Assembly: GCA_900763675.1 (NCBI GenBank)
Contig: CAAFLE010000010.1
Span: 1-13,660, forward strand
Direction: 5' to 3'
DNA: 13,660 nucleotides
From: an uncultured Oscillospiraceae bacterium
Lineage (GTDB): Bacteria; Bacillota; Clostridia; Oscillospirales; Oscillospiraceae
In this document: positions 12,223 through 13,660 of the stretch, piece after piece
Layout of the letters: each line of letters begins with the position of its first letter
Position numbering within the stretch: the first letter of the stretch is position 1
Notes under the pieces: model-generated
What the model was told of the DNA's origin: nothing
Seen by the model: the letters and a program-made list of their open reading frames with translations, nothing else
Database searches by the model: none
Position numbers and translations under genes: made by a program

Positions 12223-13533
12223 TTACGCCTTGGAATTGATGTTGTAGGTGATGTCGCGGATGACCATCGTGAACTCCTGGCTTGAGCGCATCATGTCCTC
12301 AATTTTCCGGATGGAGGCGAGGACGGTGGCGTGGTTGCGCCCTTCAAACTGCGCTCCGATGTCGGTGAGAGCCATATTTGTGAGCGTCCGGCAGAGATAC
12401 ATGGCGACCTGCCGCGCCGTGGCGGTGTTCTTCTGGCGGGACTGCCCGCGCACCGCCTCCTCCGATACGGAGAAGTACTGCGCCGTTTCCGCGATGATGA
12501 CGTTCGGCGTCGGGACGTACGTTCCCACGCGGATAACGTCCTTGATGGCGCGGCGGACGCTCGTAACGGTGATGTCGTCCTCCAGAAGATCGCGGTACGC
12601 CGTGAGCTTTTTCACAACGCCCTCCAGCTGGCGGATGTTCGATGTGACGTTCTCGCCGATGAACGTCACGACGTCGTCCGGCAGGGCGATGCCGAGCTGC
12701 GCCGCTTTGTTGCGCGTGATCGCCACGCGGGTTTCAAAGTCCGGCGGCTGCACGTCCGCCATGAGACCCCATTCGAGCCGCGTGCGGATACGGTCCTCCA
12801 GCTTGTTCATCTCCATCGGCGGACGGTCGGACGTGACGACGATCTGCTTGCCCGCTTCGTAGAGCGTGTTGAACGTGTGAAAAAACTCCTCCTGTGTCTG
12901 CTGTTTGCCGGCGACGAACTGAATATCGTCCATCAGCAGAAGATCGGCGCTGCGGTACTTGGCGCGAAGCTCCTCGCCGCCGCCGACCTGAATGGCGTGG
13001 ACAAGATCGTTCGTAAAATCGTCGCCCTTGACGTAGACGATCTTCGCTTTGGGGTTCTTTGTGTGGATCGCGCTGCCGATGGCAAGGAGAAGGTGCGTTT
13101 TGCCAAGACCGGAGTTGCCGTAAATGAACAGCGGGTTATAGAGCTTGCCGGGATTGTCCGCCACGGCGATGGCGGCGGCGTGGGCGTATTTGTTCGAGGG
13201 ACCCACAACGAAGTTATCAAACGTGAAGCCCGCGACCTCCGGGAGCGTGTCGTCTGTTTTCGTCTCGGAAATGTAGCTGTCCAGCTCGTCCCCGGCGAGG
13301 ATCGTCAGCTTGAAGTCGGCGGAGAACAGATCGCTGAGCGCGTCGGTGATCGTCCCGGCGAAGCGGGACTGGATAATGTCGCGCTTGAACTCCGTTGGGG
13401 TATGGATGACGAGACGGTTGTTGACCATCTCCACGGGCGTGCAGTCGGAAAACCAGGTGTTCAGCGCCGTGGCGGTCAGATTCTGCCCGAGAACGGCAAG
13501 AACGCTGTTCCATATGTCGTTGAGGGAATTCAT
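12223..13533 (-). CDS. dnaA: Chromosomal replication initiator protein DnaA
   Basis: A 436-residue AAA+ initiator that binds DnaA boxes, forms an ATP-dependent filament and opens oriC. Domain I (about 1-75) includes NTWFSDCTPVEM. A short linker domain II (about 80-100) precedes the AAA+ domain III, with Walker A GNSGLGKTH (139-147), Walker B LLLMDDIQF (198-206), sensor 1 around VVTSD (232-236) and the arginine-containing RTRLEWGL (250-257). Domain IV carries the helix-turn-helix with the signature GAQFEGRNHATVLASI (393-408). The start ATG at 13533 is preceded by AAAGGAG about 10 bases upstream; in-frame extension to 13560 would run past this site and is rejected. A repeat begins 35 bp upstream, so the dnaA promoter is within or beyond it. 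TTTTCCACA boxes follow the gene. Confidence 0.98.
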   Translation of the reverse strand: MNSLNDIWNSVLAVLGQNLTATALNTWFSDCTPVEMVNNRLVIHTPTEFKRDIIQSRFAGTITDALSDLFSADFKLTILAGDELDSYISETKTDDTLPEVAGFTFDNFVVGPSNKYAHAAAIAVADNPGKLYNPLFIYGNSGLGKTHLLLAIGSAIHTKNPKAKIVYVKGDDFTNDLVHAIQVGGGEELRAKYRSADLLLMDDIQFVAGKQQTQEEFFHTFNTLYEAGKQIVVTSDRPPMEMNKLEDRIRTRLEWGLMADVQPPDFETRVAITRNKAAQLGIALPDDVVTFIGENVTSNIRQLEGVVKKLTAYRDLLEDDITVTSVRRAIKDVIRVGTYVPTPNVIIAETAQYFSVSEEAVRGQSRQKNTATARQVAMYLCRTLTNMALTDIGAQFEGRNHATVLASIRKIEDMMRSSQEFTMVIRDITYNINSKA

Positions 13534-13568
13534 GCTTCTCTTTCTCCTTTGGCATGGCATGGCGCAAT

Positions 13569-13660
13569 GCGTCGATTAACAAGGGCAGACACGTCGGACA
13601 GCCAGCCTTTTCGGAGCTTTTTGCCCTTTTGTCGTTGGCGGGCGCCAGCCCGCCTGCCTC
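13569..13660. repeat. Right copy of the interspersed repeat, with extra hairpin
   Basis: Bases 13569-13628 are the reverse complement of 1-60 with one mismatch. Beyond the matched part, GGCGGGC (13637-13643) and GCCCGCC (13648-13654) form a 7-bp GC-rich hairpin with a 4-base loop, and the sequence runs off the window. Imperfect ends ACAAGGGCA (13579-13587) and TGCCCTTTTGT (13622-13632) are inverted to each other, as in a small non-autonomous element. No open reading frame, DnaA box or clear promoter is seen in the 127 bases upstream of dnaA. Confidence 0.8.

Noticed and set aside
1..13628. The window being a closed circle or phage-like linear element with terminal repeats
   Set aside because: The terminal repeats are inverted, not direct, and the content is core chromosomal replication genes with no phage or plasmid functions.
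1..13660. CRISPR arrays, tRNA or rRNA genes, and toxin-antitoxin or defence modules
   Set aside because: No regularly spaced repeats, cloverleaf-like sequences or recognisable defence proteins were seen; nearly all sequence is accounted for by eleven known-family genes.

Overview
The window is a GC-rich (roughly 60% by eye) stretch of bacterial chromosome around the replication origin. Every recognisable gene lies on the minus strand. Read in the direction of transcription (right to left), the order is dnaA, dnaN, recF, remB (DUF370), gyrB, gyrA, a small membrane-anchored SHOCT-type protein, rnhA, an ABC exporter, asnS and a TIGR00266/AIM24-family protein. The core order dnaA-dnaN-recF-remB-gyrB-gyrA is the classical Firmicutes origin arrangement. 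Strong AGGAGG-type ribosome binding sites, DnaA boxes of the TTTTCCACA type, high GC and the neighbouring genes together suggest a high-GC member of the Clostridia, perhaps Oscillospiraceae/Ruminococcaceae-like. That placement is an inference from style and gene content, not from a database search.

Layout. Positions 1-60 and 13569-13628 carry the same 60-bp sequence in inverted orientation (59 of 60 bases identical). It is an interspersed repeat that bounds the window on both sides and lies only 35 bp upstream of the dnaA start codon. dnaA (12223-13533) is followed by a 233-bp intergenic region with four TTTTCCACA boxes, AT-rich tracts and a DnaA-trio-like tract, which is the best candidate for oriC. 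From dnaN (start 11989) to the ABC exporter (end 2437) the genes overlap or are at most 39 bp apart with no visible terminator, so they probably form one long operon: replication clamp, recombination mediator, RemB regulator, both gyrase subunits, then the SHOCT protein, RNase HI and the exporter. A 9-bp-stem terminator closes that block. A clear sigma-A promoter (TTGCAA-17-TATAAT) then starts asnS, and another hairpin separates asnS from the TIGR00266 gene, whose last codons run through a further GC-rich hairpin.

Functionally, most genes serve chromosome replication: initiation (DnaA), processivity (DnaN), fork repair (RecF), supercoiling (GyrAB) and RNA-DNA hybrid removal (RNase HI). No obviously novel system is present. 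The features most worth following are the inverted repeats around the origin block, the trio-like unwinding element, the absence of rlbA/yaaA between dnaN and recF, the Ala-Ser quinolone-region variant of GyrA, and the small SHOCT protein with a possible metal site placed directly after gyrA. No rRNA, tRNA, CRISPR array, insertion sequence or transposase gene is visible. No stretch longer than about 300 bases lacks a gene.
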